A DNA stretch of 64,000 nucleotides, taken from the NCBI RefSeq assembly GCF_900215505.1, contig NZ_LT907844.1, forward strand, positions 4,046,001 to 4,110,000, read 5' to 3'. Shown in pieces: positions 44,581 to 54,084 of the stretch (position 1 is its first letter; each line of letters begins with the position of its first letter). The notes below the pieces were generated by a model. It worked only from the letters and a program-made list of their open reading frames with translations. It ran no database searches and was not told the DNA's origin. Origin of the DNA: Cohaesibacter sp. ES.047 (GTDB taxonomy: Bacteria > Pseudomonadota > Alphaproteobacteria > Rhizobiales > Cohaesibacteraceae). Position numbers and translations under genes: made by a program.

Positions 44581-44752
44581 GTGGCCGCTTGCTTATGTCC
44601 ACAGATGTAGAATTTCTCCTTGTTTGCAGTGAGATGCATATGGCTTCGCGCAACGACTTCGTTCATTCTGACCGCCAGAGGAGAGCGCAGAGAGTTAGAC
44701 AGATGTCAGACCCCAGCGTCCCTCCACGGCCCTTTAAGAAATCAGGAGCAGC

Positions 44753-45604
44753 ATGATGGGTGAGCGAAACAAATGGCTTGTTGATACGGAATGGCTGGAG
44801 GCTCACCTCGACAGCCCTGATGTGGTGGTTGTCGATGGCTCTTGGCACATGCCAGCAGAAGAGCGCGATCCAGAAGCAGAGTATAACGCCGAGCACATTC
44901 CCGGTTCAGTCTTTTTCGATCTGGACGGCATTGCGGATCTGACAACCGATCTGCCTCATATGCTGCCGACCTCCGAAGCGTTCGCCAAGGCCGTTGAACA
45001 GCTGGGCATCAGCAATGGCAAAACGATCATCATTTATGATGTCGCCGGGATTAGGACGGCACCGCGTATCTGGTGGACTTTCCGGATCATGGGTGTGGAG
45101 GATGTCTATATTCTGGATGGTGGCCTGCCCAAATGGAAAGCTGAAGGACGCCCGGTCACTGATGAGACGACGATCATCACAAAGGGCAAATTCGCAGCCC
45201 GCTTTGATCGTGGTGCGGTGTGCAATCATGCCGAAATGCTCAGGGCGATCGATATTCCGGACGTGGAAGTCGTTGACGCGCGATCCAACGGGCGGTGGAG
45301 AGGAACTGACCCAGAACCGCGGCCAGGGTTGAGTTCCGGCCGAATGCCTGGGTCGAAGAATGTGCCATTTGTTGGACTGATCGATGAGTCGGGATGCCTC
45401 AAGGACACCGAAGTCATGCGTCAGCAATTTCTTGATGCGGGCGTTGATCTGTCCAAGCGCATCATCACGTCATGCGGATCGGGGGTGACGGCTGCTGTTC
45501 TGACGCTGGCTCTTGATACCATTGGGGTGAAGAGTCTGGGCCTTTATGACGGATCCTGGACCGAATGGGCCAGCCGCGAAGACAGCATTATCGAGCGAGA
45601 CTGA
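44753..45604 (+). CDS. sseA: 3-mercaptopyruvate sulfurtransferase (SseA-like)
   Basis: 283 residues, AGGAG before the ATG. Two rhodanese domains: the inactive N-terminal one (VVVVDGSWHMPAE, HIPGSVFFDLD) and the C-terminal one with catalytic loop SCGSGVTAA, the CG[ST]GVT signature of mercaptopyruvate rather than thiosulfate sulfurtransferases. Transfers sulfur from 3-mercaptopyruvate to thiols or cyanide. Confidence 0.92.
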   Translation: MMGERNKWLVDTEWLEAHLDSPDVVVVDGSWHMPAEERDPEAEYNAEHIPGSVFFDLDGIADLTTDLPHMLPTSEAFAKAVEQLGISNGKTIIIYDVAGIRTAPRIWWTFRIMGVEDVYILDGGLPKWKAEGRPVTDETTIITKGKFAARFDRGAVCNHAEMLRAIDIPDVEVVDARSNGRWRGTDPEPRPGLSSGRMPGSKNVPFVGLIDESGCLKDTEVMRQQFLDAGVDLSKRIITSCGSGVTAAVLTLALDTIGVKSLGLYDGSWTEWASREDSIIERD

Positions 45605-45796
45605 CGTCTTAACCACGAAATGCACAGGCCGAAGGCTCGGTTTTCGGCGGGTTGGCATCCAGACTGTTGCATTTATGCGACGAACTGGGCTGCCATAAAA
45701 ATGGCATAATTCGACCACGAAAGGAACAACTCTCGCCGCTATACGTTTTGTCATTAGGAAGTCACACAGAATGACAACAAACTAGCGGTGAGTAAA

Positions 45797-46450
45797 ATGA
45801 AAAGAGTAATAGTTTCAAGCGCGGCATTGGTAATGGCAGCAACCGGCGCCAGCATGGCTGCAGACCTGCCACAGTCGGAGCCTATCTATTCAGCGCCGCC
45901 GGCTCCTGCTGAAGTGATGTCTGGCAATCCGTGGGAAGGTGCCTATGCTGGTGTGGCCGCAGGCTGGATCTGGAGCGACACTGACACCAACGGTAGCGCA
46001 GCATCTGTTGATGGCGATGGTGGTACGATTGGCGGCTATGCCGGTTACAACTTTGCTCAGGACGGCTTCGTCTTCGGCCCAGAGATTTCTGCCAACTACA
46101 ACAACATCGATGACAGCAGTGCAACGTCCCGCTTCGAAAGCACTTGGGATACCGAGATCAGAGCACGCGTCGGCTATGACATGGGTGGCGTTCTGCCCTA
46201 TGCGGCCCTTGGCGTAGGTCTTCAGGATGGCAAGTTGACGGATCGTGCAACGGGCACGTCTGACGACAATGTTCATACCTTTATCAGCACCACCGGCGGT
46301 GTCGAAGCCATGGTTGCCGAGAATATCTCCTTGCGTGCTGAGGCCGGCTATCGCTGGTCCAATGACCAAACCTACAATTTTGCAGGGTCCAGCTCCAAAA
46401 CAGACATTGATGGTGCGGTCGCCAAAGTCGGTCTGACGTTCCAGTTCTAA
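45797..46450 (+). CDS. Outer-membrane beta-barrel protein (Omp25/Omp31-like)
   Basis: 217 residues from ATG 45797. Signal peptide MKRVIVSSAALVMAATGASM ending before AADLP. WEGAYAGVAAGWIW, GGYAGYNFAQDGFVFGPEI, LRAEAGYRWSND and a final VGLTFQF with terminal Phe are the features of 8-stranded rhizobial Omp25-type barrels. Monocistronic with its own strong terminator. Confidence 0.9.
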   Translation: MKRVIVSSAALVMAATGASMAADLPQSEPIYSAPPAPAEVMSGNPWEGAYAGVAAGWIWSDTDTNGSAASVDGDGGTIGGYAGYNFAQDGFVFGPEISANYNNIDDSSATSRFESTWDTEIRARVGYDMGGVLPYAALGVGLQDGKLTDRATGTSDDNVHTFISTTGGVEAMVAENISLRAEAGYRWSNDQTYNFAGSSSKTDIDGAVAKVGLTFQF

Positions 46451-46501
46451 CGTCGACCTGTTTGCGACAGGGCCAGACCGGCCCCACTGACCTTTAAAGA
46501 C

Positions 46502-46537
46502 AAAAAGAGCCCGGACAGATTTGTTCGGGCTCTTTTT
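46502..46537. terminator. Bidirectional terminator (OMP gene; formerly also aapP)
   Basis: AAAAAGAGCCCGGAC / GTTCGGGCTCTTTTT with a 6-base loop and one G-U pair. T-runs in both directions. Before the IS insertion it would have lain about 20 bases after the aapP stop. Confidence 0.92.
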
Positions 46538-46559
46538 GTTTGTCTGTAATCCTTGCTTC

Positions 46560-46579
46560 TAAAGCGTGTCGCAGTTAAT
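46560..46579 (+). repeat. IS630 left terminal inverted repeat
   Basis: 17 of 20 bases match the right end in inverted orientation, all three differences G/A. Confidence 0.9.
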
Positions 46580-46638
46580 GAGATTCAGGATTCCCATTTT
46601 TTGCCAATTGTGATTCCCTTTGAGAAAAGGGGATCATC

Positions 46639-46998
46639 ATGGGCAAATCACTTCCTATTGCATTGCGCGAACGTGTTGCTTCATTTGTTGATGCCGGTCA
46701 TTCGCATCGGGCGGCCGCCAGCCATTTCCGCGTGTCACCACGGTTTGTCAATAACCTGATGCTTCTCAAGAAAGAGACGGGTTCTGTGCAGCCTCGCAAG
46801 CAAGGCCGACCAGACAAAGGCAAGTTGGGTGTGCATCATGAATGGATCACAAGGCGCATGTCTGAGAATGGCGATCTGACGCTTGATGAGCTTTGTCTGG
46901 AATTGGCTGAACGCGGGGTCCATGTGCATCGCTCTAGCGTTGGGCGCGTGCTTCACAGGCTCGGCCTGAGCCATAAAAAAAAGTCTGGTAGCCACTGA
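46639..46998 (+). CDS. IS630 transposase, N-terminal part (orfA)
   Basis: 119 residues, AAAAGGGG before the ATG. HTH DNA-binding region (FVDAGHSHRAAASHFRVSPR) and second helical domain (LTLDELCLELAERGVHVH, SSVGRVLHRLGLSHKKK). Ends soon after an A8 run (46975-46982), where the frame must shift +1 (or -2) to continue into the catalytic part. Confidence 0.9.
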   Translation: MGKSLPIALRERVASFVDAGHSHRAAASHFRVSPRFVNNLMLLKKETGSVQPRKQGRPDKGKLGVHHEWITRRMSENGDLTLDELCLELAERGVHVHRSSVGRVLHRLGLSHKKKSGSH

Positions 46999-47590
46999 AC
47001 AGCTACGGGCCGCGATTGCTCATGATCGGTATGTATGGATCAATCAGCGCCGGCCTTTCTTCAACAAAGCATTGTCCCGATTGATCTTTATCGATGAGAC
47101 ATCAACCAACACGAAGCTGACCAAACGGTCTGGATGGTCACCAAAAGGACAGCGCTATCGCGCCCACGCTTCTTTTGGTCATTGGAAATCCCAGACCTTC
47201 ATCGCTGGTTTGAGATCCCGTGGGATGGTTGCGCCCTGGATCGTCAATGCTCCGATGAACCGACGTATCTTTGAAACTTGGATTGAAACTCAACTACTGC
47301 CGACCCTGTCAGCTGGCGACATCGTCATCCTCGATAATGTCGCCTTCCACAAAAGTGAGAAAGCTCAAAAGCTCGTCAAATCAAAGGGAGCATGGCTGCT
47401 GTTTCTTCCGCCATATTCACCGGACCTCAATCCCATCGAAATGGCATATTCCAAACTCAAGACACTGCTGCGCAAGCGAGCAGCCAGAAGCTTCGATACA
47501 ATCTCAGACGCGATCGGTGACATTTGTGACCTCTATTCTGCCAAGGAGTGTCTGAACTACTTCAAAGCTGCCGGGTATGAGGTTAATTAA
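46982..47590 (+). CDS. IS630 transposase, catalytic DDE part (orfB, reached by frameshift)
   Basis: Open in frame from the A8 run: SLVATEQLRAAIAHDRYVWI, then LIFIDETSTN (first D), VILDNVAFHKS (second D) and PYSPDLNPIEM (E). The catalytic triad is complete. An internal ATG at 47072 is not expected to give an active enzyme. The stop codon lies inside the right inverted repeat. Confidence 0.88.
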   Translation, partial: SLVATEQLRAAIAHDRYVWINQRRPFFNKALSRLIFIDETSTNTKLTKRSGWSPKGQRYRAHASFGHWKSQTFIAGLRSRGMVAPWIVNAPMNRRIFETWIETQLLPTLSAGDIVILDNVAFHKSEKAQKLVKSKGAWLLFLPPYSPDLNPIEMAYSKLKTLLRKRAARSFDTISDAIGDICDLYSAKECLNYFKAAGYEVN

Positions 47591-47605
47591 TTGCGATATG
47601 CTTTA
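47586..47605 (-). repeat. IS630 right terminal inverted repeat
   Basis: Inverted copy of the left end; its outermost TTA on the + strand supplies the TAA stop of aapP on the minus strand. Confidence 0.9.
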
Positions 47606-48403
47606 GTGCAGGATCTGGCTGAGGAACAGCTTGGTCCGCTCGTGTTGCGGATTGGTGAAGAAGGCCTCGGGCTCATTCTGCTCAACAATCTGACCGGCAT
47701 CCATGAAGATGACCCGGTTGGCAACCTGACGCGCAAAGCCCATTTCGTGGGTCACGCACAACATGGTCATGCCCTCTTCAGCAAGGCCGACCATCACGTC
47801 GAGCACTTCCTTGATCATCTCCGGATCGAGGGCCGAGGTTGGCTCGTCGAACAGCATGATGCGTGGGTTCATGCACAGAGAACGGGCGATGGCCACACGT
47901 TGCTGCTGACCACCCGAGAGCTGGCCGGGATATTTGAGGGCCTGTTCGGGGATCTTGACCCGCTCCAGATAGTGCATCGCAATCTCTTCGGCTTCCTTCT
48001 TGGGCATCTTGCGTACCCAGATCGGAGCCAGGGTAAGATTTTCCAGAATGGTGAGATGCGGAAAGAGATTGAAGTGCTGGAACACCATGCCCACCTCGCG
48101 GCGGATCTCGTCGATCTTCTTGAGATCGTTGGTCAGCTCGATGCCATCAACGACGATCTTGCCTTCCTGATGTTCCTCAAGGCGATTGATACAGCGGATC
48201 ATGGTTGACTTGCCCGACCCTGAAGGACCTGCGATGACAATCCGTTCACCCTGCATGACCTTGAGATTGATGTCGCGCAGAACGTGGAAGTCACCATACC
48301 ACTTGTTCATTTTCTCGATTTCGATCGCAACGTCGGTTTCAGACACCTGCATCTTGATGCGTTCTTCGCGGTGCTCGGTGGTTTCTACAGCGGTTTCTGA
48401 CAT
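47603..48403 (-). CDS. aapP: General L-amino-acid ABC transporter ATP-binding protein
   Basis: 266 residues from ATG 48403. Walker [11 protein letters not shown]-loop FQHFNLFPH, signature [10 protein letters not shown], Walker [10 protein letters not shown], switch His in CVTHEMGFA. Powers uptake by AapQM. The C-terminus [13 protein letters not shown] is the family's normal end, so the IS insertion left the protein intact and only replaced the stop codon (TAG inferred for the empty site, TAA now). Confidence 0.95.
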   Translation of the reverse strand: MSETAVETTEHREERIKMQVSETDVAIEIEKMNKWYGDFHVLRDINLKVMQGERIVIAGPSGSGKSTMIRCINRLEEHQEGKIVVDGIELTNDLKKIDEIRREVGMVFQHFNLFPHLTILENLTLAPIWVRKMPKKEAEEIAMHYLERVKIPEQALKYPGQLSGGQQQRVAIARSLCMNPRIMLFDEPTSALDPEMIKEVLDVMVGLAEEGMTMLCVTHEMGFARQVANRVIFMDAGQIVEQNEPEAFFTNPQHERTKLFLSQILH

Positions 48404-48428
48404 AGGACTAAATACCTTTCCGGGCAAC

Positions 48429-49724
48429 TTATCGTTTGTGACCGGTATGTAGCCGGTTTTCCATGAAAATTGAATAGCGGGACATGCCGAAACAGAAGAG
48501 CCAGAAGACAGTCGCCGTAAAGAGATAGCCTGTGTGGCTCTGGGTCGAGGTGGCCCATGTGGAGTCTGAGAAAGAGTTCTGCACCTGCCCCAGAAGGTCG
48601 AACAGACCGATAATGAGAACAAGGGTCGTATCCTTGAACAGACCGATGAAGGTGTTCACGATGCCGGGGATCACAAGCTTGAGCGCTTGCGGCATGGTGA
48701 TAAGGGATGTGGACTGCCAGAAGGTCAGGCCAAGGGCATCAGCCCCCTCATATTGCCCTTTCGGGATGGCCTGAAGACCACCGCGGACCACCTCGGCCAT
48801 ATAGGCGGCCGAGAAGAGCGCAACCCCGATCAGGGCACGAAGCAACTTGTCGAAGGTGACGCCGTCTGGAAGGAAGAGCGGCAACACGACCGACGACATG
48901 AAGAGAACCGTGATCAGTGGGACGCCTCGCCAGAATTCGATGAAAATCACCGAAACCAGACGGACGACCGGCATCTTCGACCGGCGACCCAAGGCGAGAG
49001 CAATGCCAAGCGGCAACGAAGCCGCAATCCCGGTGACAGCAATCACGAGCGTGACGAGGAAGCCACCCCAACGAGCTGTTTCAACTGGCACGAGACCGAA
49101 ATCGAACGACATGATCCCGAAGATGATGGCGATCGCAATTCCGATGCTGCCGAGCAACAGCACAACCGGTTTGACTGCGCTTTGAGTTGCATAGGCGATG
49201 AGCGCGCCAAGGCCAACAATCACAAGGAACAGGATGGCATATTCGAAAAGAAAGGCTTCGAACGCCAAATTGCCACCCGTGAGCAGAATGAACGTCATGA
49301 CCGGATAGCCGATCAGCATGAAAAGGATGTTTTCACGCTTGAACGGTGCATCGGGGATCAGTGCCGGGATCAGGCCCAGCACGCCCACCACAAAAACGAT
49401 ATTCACGCGCCAGTATTCTTCCGGCGGATAACGTCCATAGACGAAGAGATTGAAATAGTCCCTCACATACGCCCAGCAAGCTCCGTCAATACCGGCGCAG
49501 GCGTCACGATCCTGACCGGTCCAGACCGCGTTGATGAAAGCAAACTCGATGAGTGTCGGGACAATCAGATAGATCAGATAGAGCCCGATGAACGTGAGGA
49601 TCGTATTCGGGATGGAAGAGAATAGTTTGGTTTTGATCCAGTGCCCTGCTCCGGTTGTACTCAACGGAGCCGGACGTTCCTCTTCCATATATTTTCTGAC
49701 ATAGGAGAAAGAGTGTTCAGACAT
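48429..49724 (-). CDS. aapM: General L-amino-acid ABC transporter permease
   Basis: 431 residues, several membrane helices, a long N-terminal membrane section followed by the BPD_transp_1 domain with the EAA-type loop [21 protein letters not shown]. Pairs with AapQ. 25 bases before aapP, 9 after aapQ. Confidence 0.94.
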   Translation of the reverse strand: MSEHSFSYVRKYMEEERPAPLSTTGAGHWIKTKLFSSIPNTILTFIGLYLIYLIVPTLIEFAFINAVWTGQDRDACAGIDGACWAYVRDYFNLFVYGRYPPEEYWRVNIVFVVGVLGLIPALIPDAPFKRENILFMLIGYPVMTFILLTGGNLAFEAFLFEYAILFLVIVGLGALIAYATQSAVKPVVLLLGSIGIAIAIIFGIMSFDFGLVPVETARWGGFLVTLVIAVTGIAASLPLGIALALGRRSKMPVVRLVSVIFIEFWRGVPLITVLFMSSVVLPLFLPDGVTFDKLLRALIGVALFSAAYMAEVVRGGLQAIPKGQYEGADALGLTFWQSTSLITMPQALKLVIPGIVNTFIGLFKDTTLVLIIGLFDLLGQVQNSFSDSTWATSTQSHTGYLFTATVFWLFCFGMSRYSIFMENRLHTGHKR

Positions 49725-49733
49725 GGTTTTCTC

Positions 49734-50924
49734 CTAGCGCTCGACCAATGCGATGGACCGGTTGTACCAGTTCATCAGCATGGATGTGAACAAAGATATC
49801 GACAGATAGACAATCATCCAGATGCCGATGATTTCCACCGCCTGCCCTGTCTGGTTGAGCACCGTACCGCCGACCGAGACGATGTCCGGATAGGCGATGG
49901 CCACGGCCAGTGACGAGTTTTTCGTCAGGTTCAGATATTGCGATGTGAGCGGCGGAATGATCACCCGCATGGCTTGCGGAATGATGACCAGTCGCAGCGT
50001 CGGCCCGTTTCTGATGCCTAGCGCATGCGCGGCTTCAGTTTGCCCATGATTAACGGCGAGAATGCCCGCCCGCACGATTTCCGCGATAAATGACGCAGTG
50101 TAGATCGTCAGAGCCAGGAGAAGTCCGACAAATTCGGGGATCACCTTCATGCCACCGGCAAAGTTAAAGCCTTTAAGGCCCGGTGCATCAAGGTTGATAG
50201 GCATACCGGCAATGAAATAGGCCAGAATGGGAAGACCTATGATCATGCCCACACTCGTCCAGAAGGCGGGGAAGCGTTGCCCGGTCGCCATCTGACGCTT
50301 TTTCGCCCAGTAGGACACGCCAATTGATCCGACGATTGCTATAACAAAGGCAATCAGGATGAGTCCGGATCCCTCGCCGAACATGGGCTTGGGCATATAG
50401 AGGCCGCGGTTGTTGAGGAAGAAGTCGGCTCCCATATCCCACGAGTTGCGCGGATTGGGCAGTGCGCGCAGAACGGCAAAATACCAAAAGAATATCTGAA
50501 GCAGCAAAGGGATGTTTCGAATGATTTCGATATAGACCGTCGCCAGCTTCGAGATCACCCAGTTGTTGGAGAGGCGGGCAATGCCGACGATGAAGCCGAC
50601 AAGGGTGGCAAAAAAGATGCCGATGACAGCAACAAGAAGCGTGTTGAGCAGACCGGCCAGCAGCGCTTGACCGTAGGTGGAGGTGGCGCTCAGTTCGATC
50701 AGTGACTGGTTCGGAAGGAACCCAGCCGTGTTGTCCATGAAGCCCATACCGGAGGCAATATTCTGTTTTTCCAGGTTGTGGGCAGCGTTTTGAATGATAT
50801 TCCAAGCGAGATAAGCCAGACCGCCAATCAGCGCGACCTGATAAACTATCCCTCTGACCATGGGATCATTGAATATGGATCCCTTGGCGGGCGCCGTATC
50901 GGCGACCTCATGAGTGTTTGCAGC
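49734..50924 (-). CDS. aapQ: General L-amino-acid ABC transporter permease
   Basis: 396 residues from ATG 50924 (GAGG 6 bases upstream); six residues fewer than the longest frame. About 8 membrane segments; EAA loop FIAEIVRAGILAVNHGQTEA. The large loop with NPRNSWDMGADFFLNNRG is characteristic of AapQ. Confidence 0.94.
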   Translation of the reverse strand, partial: AANTHEVADTAPAKGSIFNDPMVRGIVYQVALIGGLAYLAWNIIQNAAHNLEKQNIASGMGFMDNTAGFLPNQSLIELSATSTYGQALLAGLLNTLLVAVIGIFFATLVGFIVGIARLSNNWVISKLATVYIEIIRNIPLLLQIFFWYFAVLRALPNPRNSWDMGADFFLNNRGLYMPKPMFGEGSGLILIAFVIAIVGSIGVSYWAKKRQMATGQRFPAFWTSVGMIIGLPILAYFIAGMPINLDAPGLKGFNFAGGMKVIPEFVGLLLALTIYTASFIAEIVRAGILAVNHGQTEAAHALGIRNGPTLRLVIIPQAMRVIIPPLTSQYLNLTKNSSLAVAIAYPDIVSVGGTVLNQTGQAVEIIGIWMIVYLSISLFTSMLMNWYNRSIALVER

Positions 50925-51038
50925 CATGATGACCTCGTCCAAGGCCGGTCGCCGTCAGGTCGACCGAACGATCGGGTACGTGGCGTTACCCCTTGTAAAC
51001 CGGGGATTATGCAATTGTAGTTCTTCTGCGCCACGGAC

Positions 51039-51074
51039 AAAAAACCCCGGCGGACGGAATCGTCCTGCCGGGGC
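51039..51074 (-). terminator. Partial terminator between aapJ and aapQ
   Basis: On the minus strand: CCCCGGC-A-GGACG stem with ATTC loop, CGTCC-GCCGGGG, then six Ts. Located right after aapJ; such attenuators let the binding protein be made in excess over the permeases. Confidence 0.85.
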
Positions 51075-51088
51075 ATAATCAACGCATT

Positions 51089-52105
51089 TTAGCGGATTGG
51101 AGGCGCATACATCAGACCGCCTTTGGACCACAGGGCGTTCACGCCACGTGCGATACCAAGCGGGGTTTCCGGGCCAACGTTGGCTTCGAAGCTTTCGCCG
51201 TAGTTGCCAACCTCTTTGATGATGTTGTAAGCCCAGTCGTTGCCGAGACCGAGGTTTTCGCCAAAGGAGCCTTCAACACCAAGCAGGCGACGGATCGATG
51301 GGTTTTTGCTTTCCTTCATTTCGTCAACGTTTTCCGAGGTCACACCGAGCTCTTCAGCATTGACCATGGCGAACAGCACCCATTTGGCAATGTTGAACCA
51401 CTGGTCATCACCCTGACGAACAACCGGGCCAAGTGGCTCTTTGGAAATGATTTCCGGCAGAACGACATGATCGTCGGCGTTGGTGAGTTTCAGGCGCTGT
51501 GCATAGAGGCCGGAAGCATCTGTGGTGTATACGTCACAGCGACCGCCATCATAGGCCTGAACAACTTCGTCCGATTTTTCGAACTGAACGAGTTCCAGCT
51601 CCATGTTGTTGGAGCGGAAGTAGTCGGTCACGTTCAGCTCGGTGGTGGTGCCGGTGTTGGTGCAAACAGATGCGCCGGACAACTCCAGAGCGGAGGTAAC
51701 ACCAAGGGACTTGCGAATCATGAAGCCCTGACCGTCATAGTAATTGACGCCAGCGAAGTTCAGGCCCAGAGCGGTGTCGCGGGTCATGGTCCAGGTGGTA
51801 TTGCGCGGCAGAACGTCGATCTCGCCGGACTGCAGAGCCGTGAAGCGTTCTTTGGCAGAAAGGGGCGAGTATTTGGCTTTGGTGTCGTCACCGAAGATGG
51901 CAGCTGCCATTGCACGACAGAAGTCTACGTCAAGGCCGGTCCAGTTGCCTTCAGCATCAGGATTGGAGAAGCCCGGCAGACCCTGGCTCACACCGCACTG
52001 AACGGCATCTTTTTCTTTTACATCATCAAGGGTCGCAGCAGATGCAGCGGTTGCACCGATCGCGAAGACAGAACCCAGAAGTACGGAAGTAAGAGCTTTT
52101 TTCAT
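51089..52105 (-). CDS. aapJ: General L-amino-acid-binding periplasmic protein
   Basis: 338 residues from ATG 52105, which starts the signal peptide MKKALTSVLLGSVFAIGATA (cleavage after ASA). Family 3 solute-binding features: VQCGVSQGLPGFSNPDAEGN, GLDVDFCRAMAAAIFGD, RFTALQSGEIDVLPRNTTWT. First gene of the aapJQMP operon. Confidence 0.95.
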   Translation of the reverse strand: MKKALTSVLLGSVFAIGATAASAATLDDVKEKDAVQCGVSQGLPGFSNPDAEGNWTGLDVDFCRAMAAAIFGDDTKAKYSPLSAKERFTALQSGEIDVLPRNTTWTMTRDTALGLNFAGVNYYDGQGFMIRKSLGVTSALELSGASVCTNTGTTTELNVTDYFRSNNMELELVQFEKSDEVVQAYDGGRCDVYTTDASGLYAQRLKLTNADDHVVLPEIISKEPLGPVVRQGDDQWFNIAKWVLFAMVNAEELGVTSENVDEMKESKNPSIRRLLGVEGSFGENLGLGNDWAYNIIKEVGNYGESFEANVGPETPLGIARGVNALWSKGGLMYAPPIR

Positions 52106-52427
52106 GTTGCAGCCTATTTGTTGCCCAAAAGAATTTGATTGCATTATTGTACAGTCTCGCCGGCTTCTTTTTATGGGTGAAGCCTGACGGCACTGCTAAG
52201 AGATTGCTTGGTCACATCGCCACACGGACGATTGACTTTGACATCGAAGGAAATTATTCGACTTCGGTCAAGAGGAAATATGCAGTGATATCCACGAATT
52301 TGAATAAAACACACGAAAAATGTTCTCTATTGGTGCTAAACGGAAATATTTGGTTCTTTTAGGCTGAGTTTCCGACGATTATTTCACATGAATGTAGAAC
52401 AGCGAAGAGCAGAGGTTGGCCAAAGCA
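52106..52427. other. Divergent intergenic region aapJ / metC
   Basis: 322 bases, AT-rich, presumed to hold the divergent promoters of aapJ and metC. No ORF with credible start or family. Confidence 0.5.
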
Positions 52428-53615
52428 ATGAGCGACAAATCAAAAGATAAGAAATCATACGGAAAGGACACCCAATTTGTTCTTTCCGGACGGTCCCCTT
52501 CGGACAATCACGGATTTGTAAATCCACCGGTCGTCCATGGTTCAACCGTTGTTTTCGAAAAGACCGAAGACCTCTATCTTCAGAAGGCAAAATACTATTA
52601 CGGCCGTCGCAGCAGTCCCACCATCGACGCGTTGACACAGGCTGTTGCCGAGTTGGAAGGCGCCCATGGCACGGTGCTCACCCCTTCCGGACTATCTGCC
52701 TGTACTCTGGCATTGCTGTCTGTAGTGAAAACCGGTGAGCATGTTCTGATCACCGATACAGCCTATGAACCAACCCGGCATTTTGCAGATACCATTCTCA
52801 TTCCCATGGGGGTCGAGGTCGAATATTACGATCCGTTGCTCGGCTCGGAGATTGCCAAGCTGTTCAAGGATAATACGGTCGCGGTCTACACCGAGTCGCC
52901 GGGGTCCGAGACCTTTGAAATTCAGGATATTCCAGCGATTGTCGAAGCTGCCCACGCCAAAGATATCGCGGTTGTTCTCGACAACACATGGGGTACGCAG
53001 CTGTTCTTCGATGCCTTCGCCCATGGGGTCGACATATCTGTGACTGCCGGTACCAAGTATATCGTGGGGCATTCCGACGCGATGCTGGGGACTGTGTCCG
53101 CCAATGAAAAGCACTGGTCGCGCCTCCTCGATGTGCACGGTGCGCTGGGGTATCACGTGGGACCGGACGATATCTATCTGGCGCTGCGGGGCCTTAGAAC
53201 CATGCCGATGCGCCTGCGCCAGCATGAACAGAATGCGTTGGAGATTGCGCGCTGGCTCGAAGCGCGGCCAGAGGTTGATCGCGTCCTGCACCCTGGCCTC
53301 GCAAGCCATCCGGGGCATGCCCTGTGGAAACGTGACTTTACGGGGTCTTGCGGATTGTTTGGTCTGGTGCTCAAGGACAGCACGGTCAGTCAGGCCCGCG
53401 CGATGATTGATGCGCTCGACCTCTTTGGCTTCGGGTTCAGCTGGGGTGGGTTCGAAAGCCTGGTCACTCATCCAGCACCGAAAAAGCATCGCACGGCAAC
53501 CAATTGGCAAGAGACGAACCAGTTGTTGCGGCTGCATGTCGGGCTGGAAGATATCGAGGATCTCAAAGCCGACCTCGAACAGGGGTTCGCTGCCTTTAAA
53601 GCGGCGGCACGCTGA
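52428..53615 (+). CDS. metC: Cystathionine beta-lyase
   Basis: 395 residues from ATG 52428. PLP-lysine in SVTAGTKYIVGHSD, YGRRSSPTIDAL and SGLSACTLALL of the Cys/Met metabolism PLP family, and FSWGGFESL near the end. Converts cystathionine to homocysteine. Beta-lyase rather than gamma-synthase is favoured by the overall MetC-like pattern. Confidence 0.9.
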   Translation: MSDKSKDKKSYGKDTQFVLSGRSPSDNHGFVNPPVVHGSTVVFEKTEDLYLQKAKYYYGRRSSPTIDALTQAVAELEGAHGTVLTPSGLSACTLALLSVVKTGEHVLITDTAYEPTRHFADTILIPMGVEVEYYDPLLGSEIAKLFKDNTVAVYTESPGSETFEIQDIPAIVEAAHAKDIAVVLDNTWGTQLFFDAFAHGVDISVTAGTKYIVGHSDAMLGTVSANEKHWSRLLDVHGALGYHVGPDDIYLALRGLRTMPMRLRQHEQNALEIARWLEARPEVDRVLHPGLASHPGHALWKRDFTGSCGLFGLVLKDSTVSQARAMIDALDLFGFGFSWGGFESLVTHPAPKKHRTATNWQETNQLLRLHVGLEDIEDLKADLEQGFAAFKAAAR

Positions 53616-53639
53616 GCCGTGAAGACCACTTCAAACATC

Positions 53640-53668
53640 AATGGCGGCCAATGAGCCGCCATTTTTTT
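53640..53668. terminator. Terminator between metC and the LAB_N gene
   Basis: AATGGCGGC / GCCGCCATT stem, 7-base loop, then a T-run. Lies between convergent genes; may serve both. Confidence 0.88.
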
Positions 53669-53691
53669 GTCGAGACGCGAACGTGATCGGA

Positions 53692-54045
53692 TCAGCTTTT
53701 CTCGACGGGCGAGTTTTCCATCAGCTTGTTGGACTTGTGCTCCTTATAAATGAGGCGCACGTTTCTAAGGTAGATGAAAAGACCGGCACCCTGCCCCACA
53801 ATGAAGACAGGATCACCGCGCTTGAGCGCATAAATAAACAGAAGCGCGCCGCCCCCGATAGAAAAAAACCAGAAAGCCACCGGAACAACAGACCGCCCGA
53901 CCCGTTCGCTCGCAATCCACTGTACGACGAAGCGCATGGTAAACATGGCCTGGGCCAGAAAGCCAAGAATGAGCCAAACATCGAATTGCTGAACAAAGAC
54001 GGTATGAAGCCAGTTGGAAAGGTCGATCCAGAGGGTCTCTAGCAT
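53692..54045 (-). CDS. LAB_N-domain small membrane protein (lipid A-related)
   Basis: 117 residues, three membrane helices, matching the LAB_N (lipid A biosynthesis N-terminal) family: LGFLAQAMFTMRFVVQWIAS, VPVAFWFFSIGGGALLFIYA, NVRLIYKEHKSNK. Similar small proteins are needed for prenyl-phosphate-sugar dependent lipid A decoration. It lies just downstream of a GT2 gene in the same operon. Confidence 0.88.
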   Translation of the reverse strand: MLETLWIDLSNWLHTVFVQQFDVWLILGFLAQAMFTMRFVVQWIASERVGRSVVPVAFWFFSIGGGALLFIYALKRGDPVFIVGQGAGLFIYLRNVRLIYKEHKSNKLMENSPVEKS

Positions 54046-54084
54046 TGTCTGTCTTTCTGACGAGTGCGCGGATGCTGCCTGTGT

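Larger units (their letters stand above)
46560..47605 (+). mobile_element. IS630-family insertion sequence with TA target duplication
   Basis: About 1,042 bp between TA dinucleotides (46560-46561 and 47604-47605). Terminal inverted repeats: left TAAAGCGTGTCGCAGTTAAT, right (reverse complement) TAAAGCATATCGCAATTAAT, 17 of 20 matching. Two overlapping-frame transposase ORFs. Both ends are intact, and the element sits exactly in the aapP stop codon. Confidence 0.93.

Noticed and set aside
48687-49625. 312-codon plus-strand frame inside aapM
   Set aside because: Antisense to a clear permease gene; composition (very rich in Arg, His, Asp, Gln) is typical of a shadow frame.
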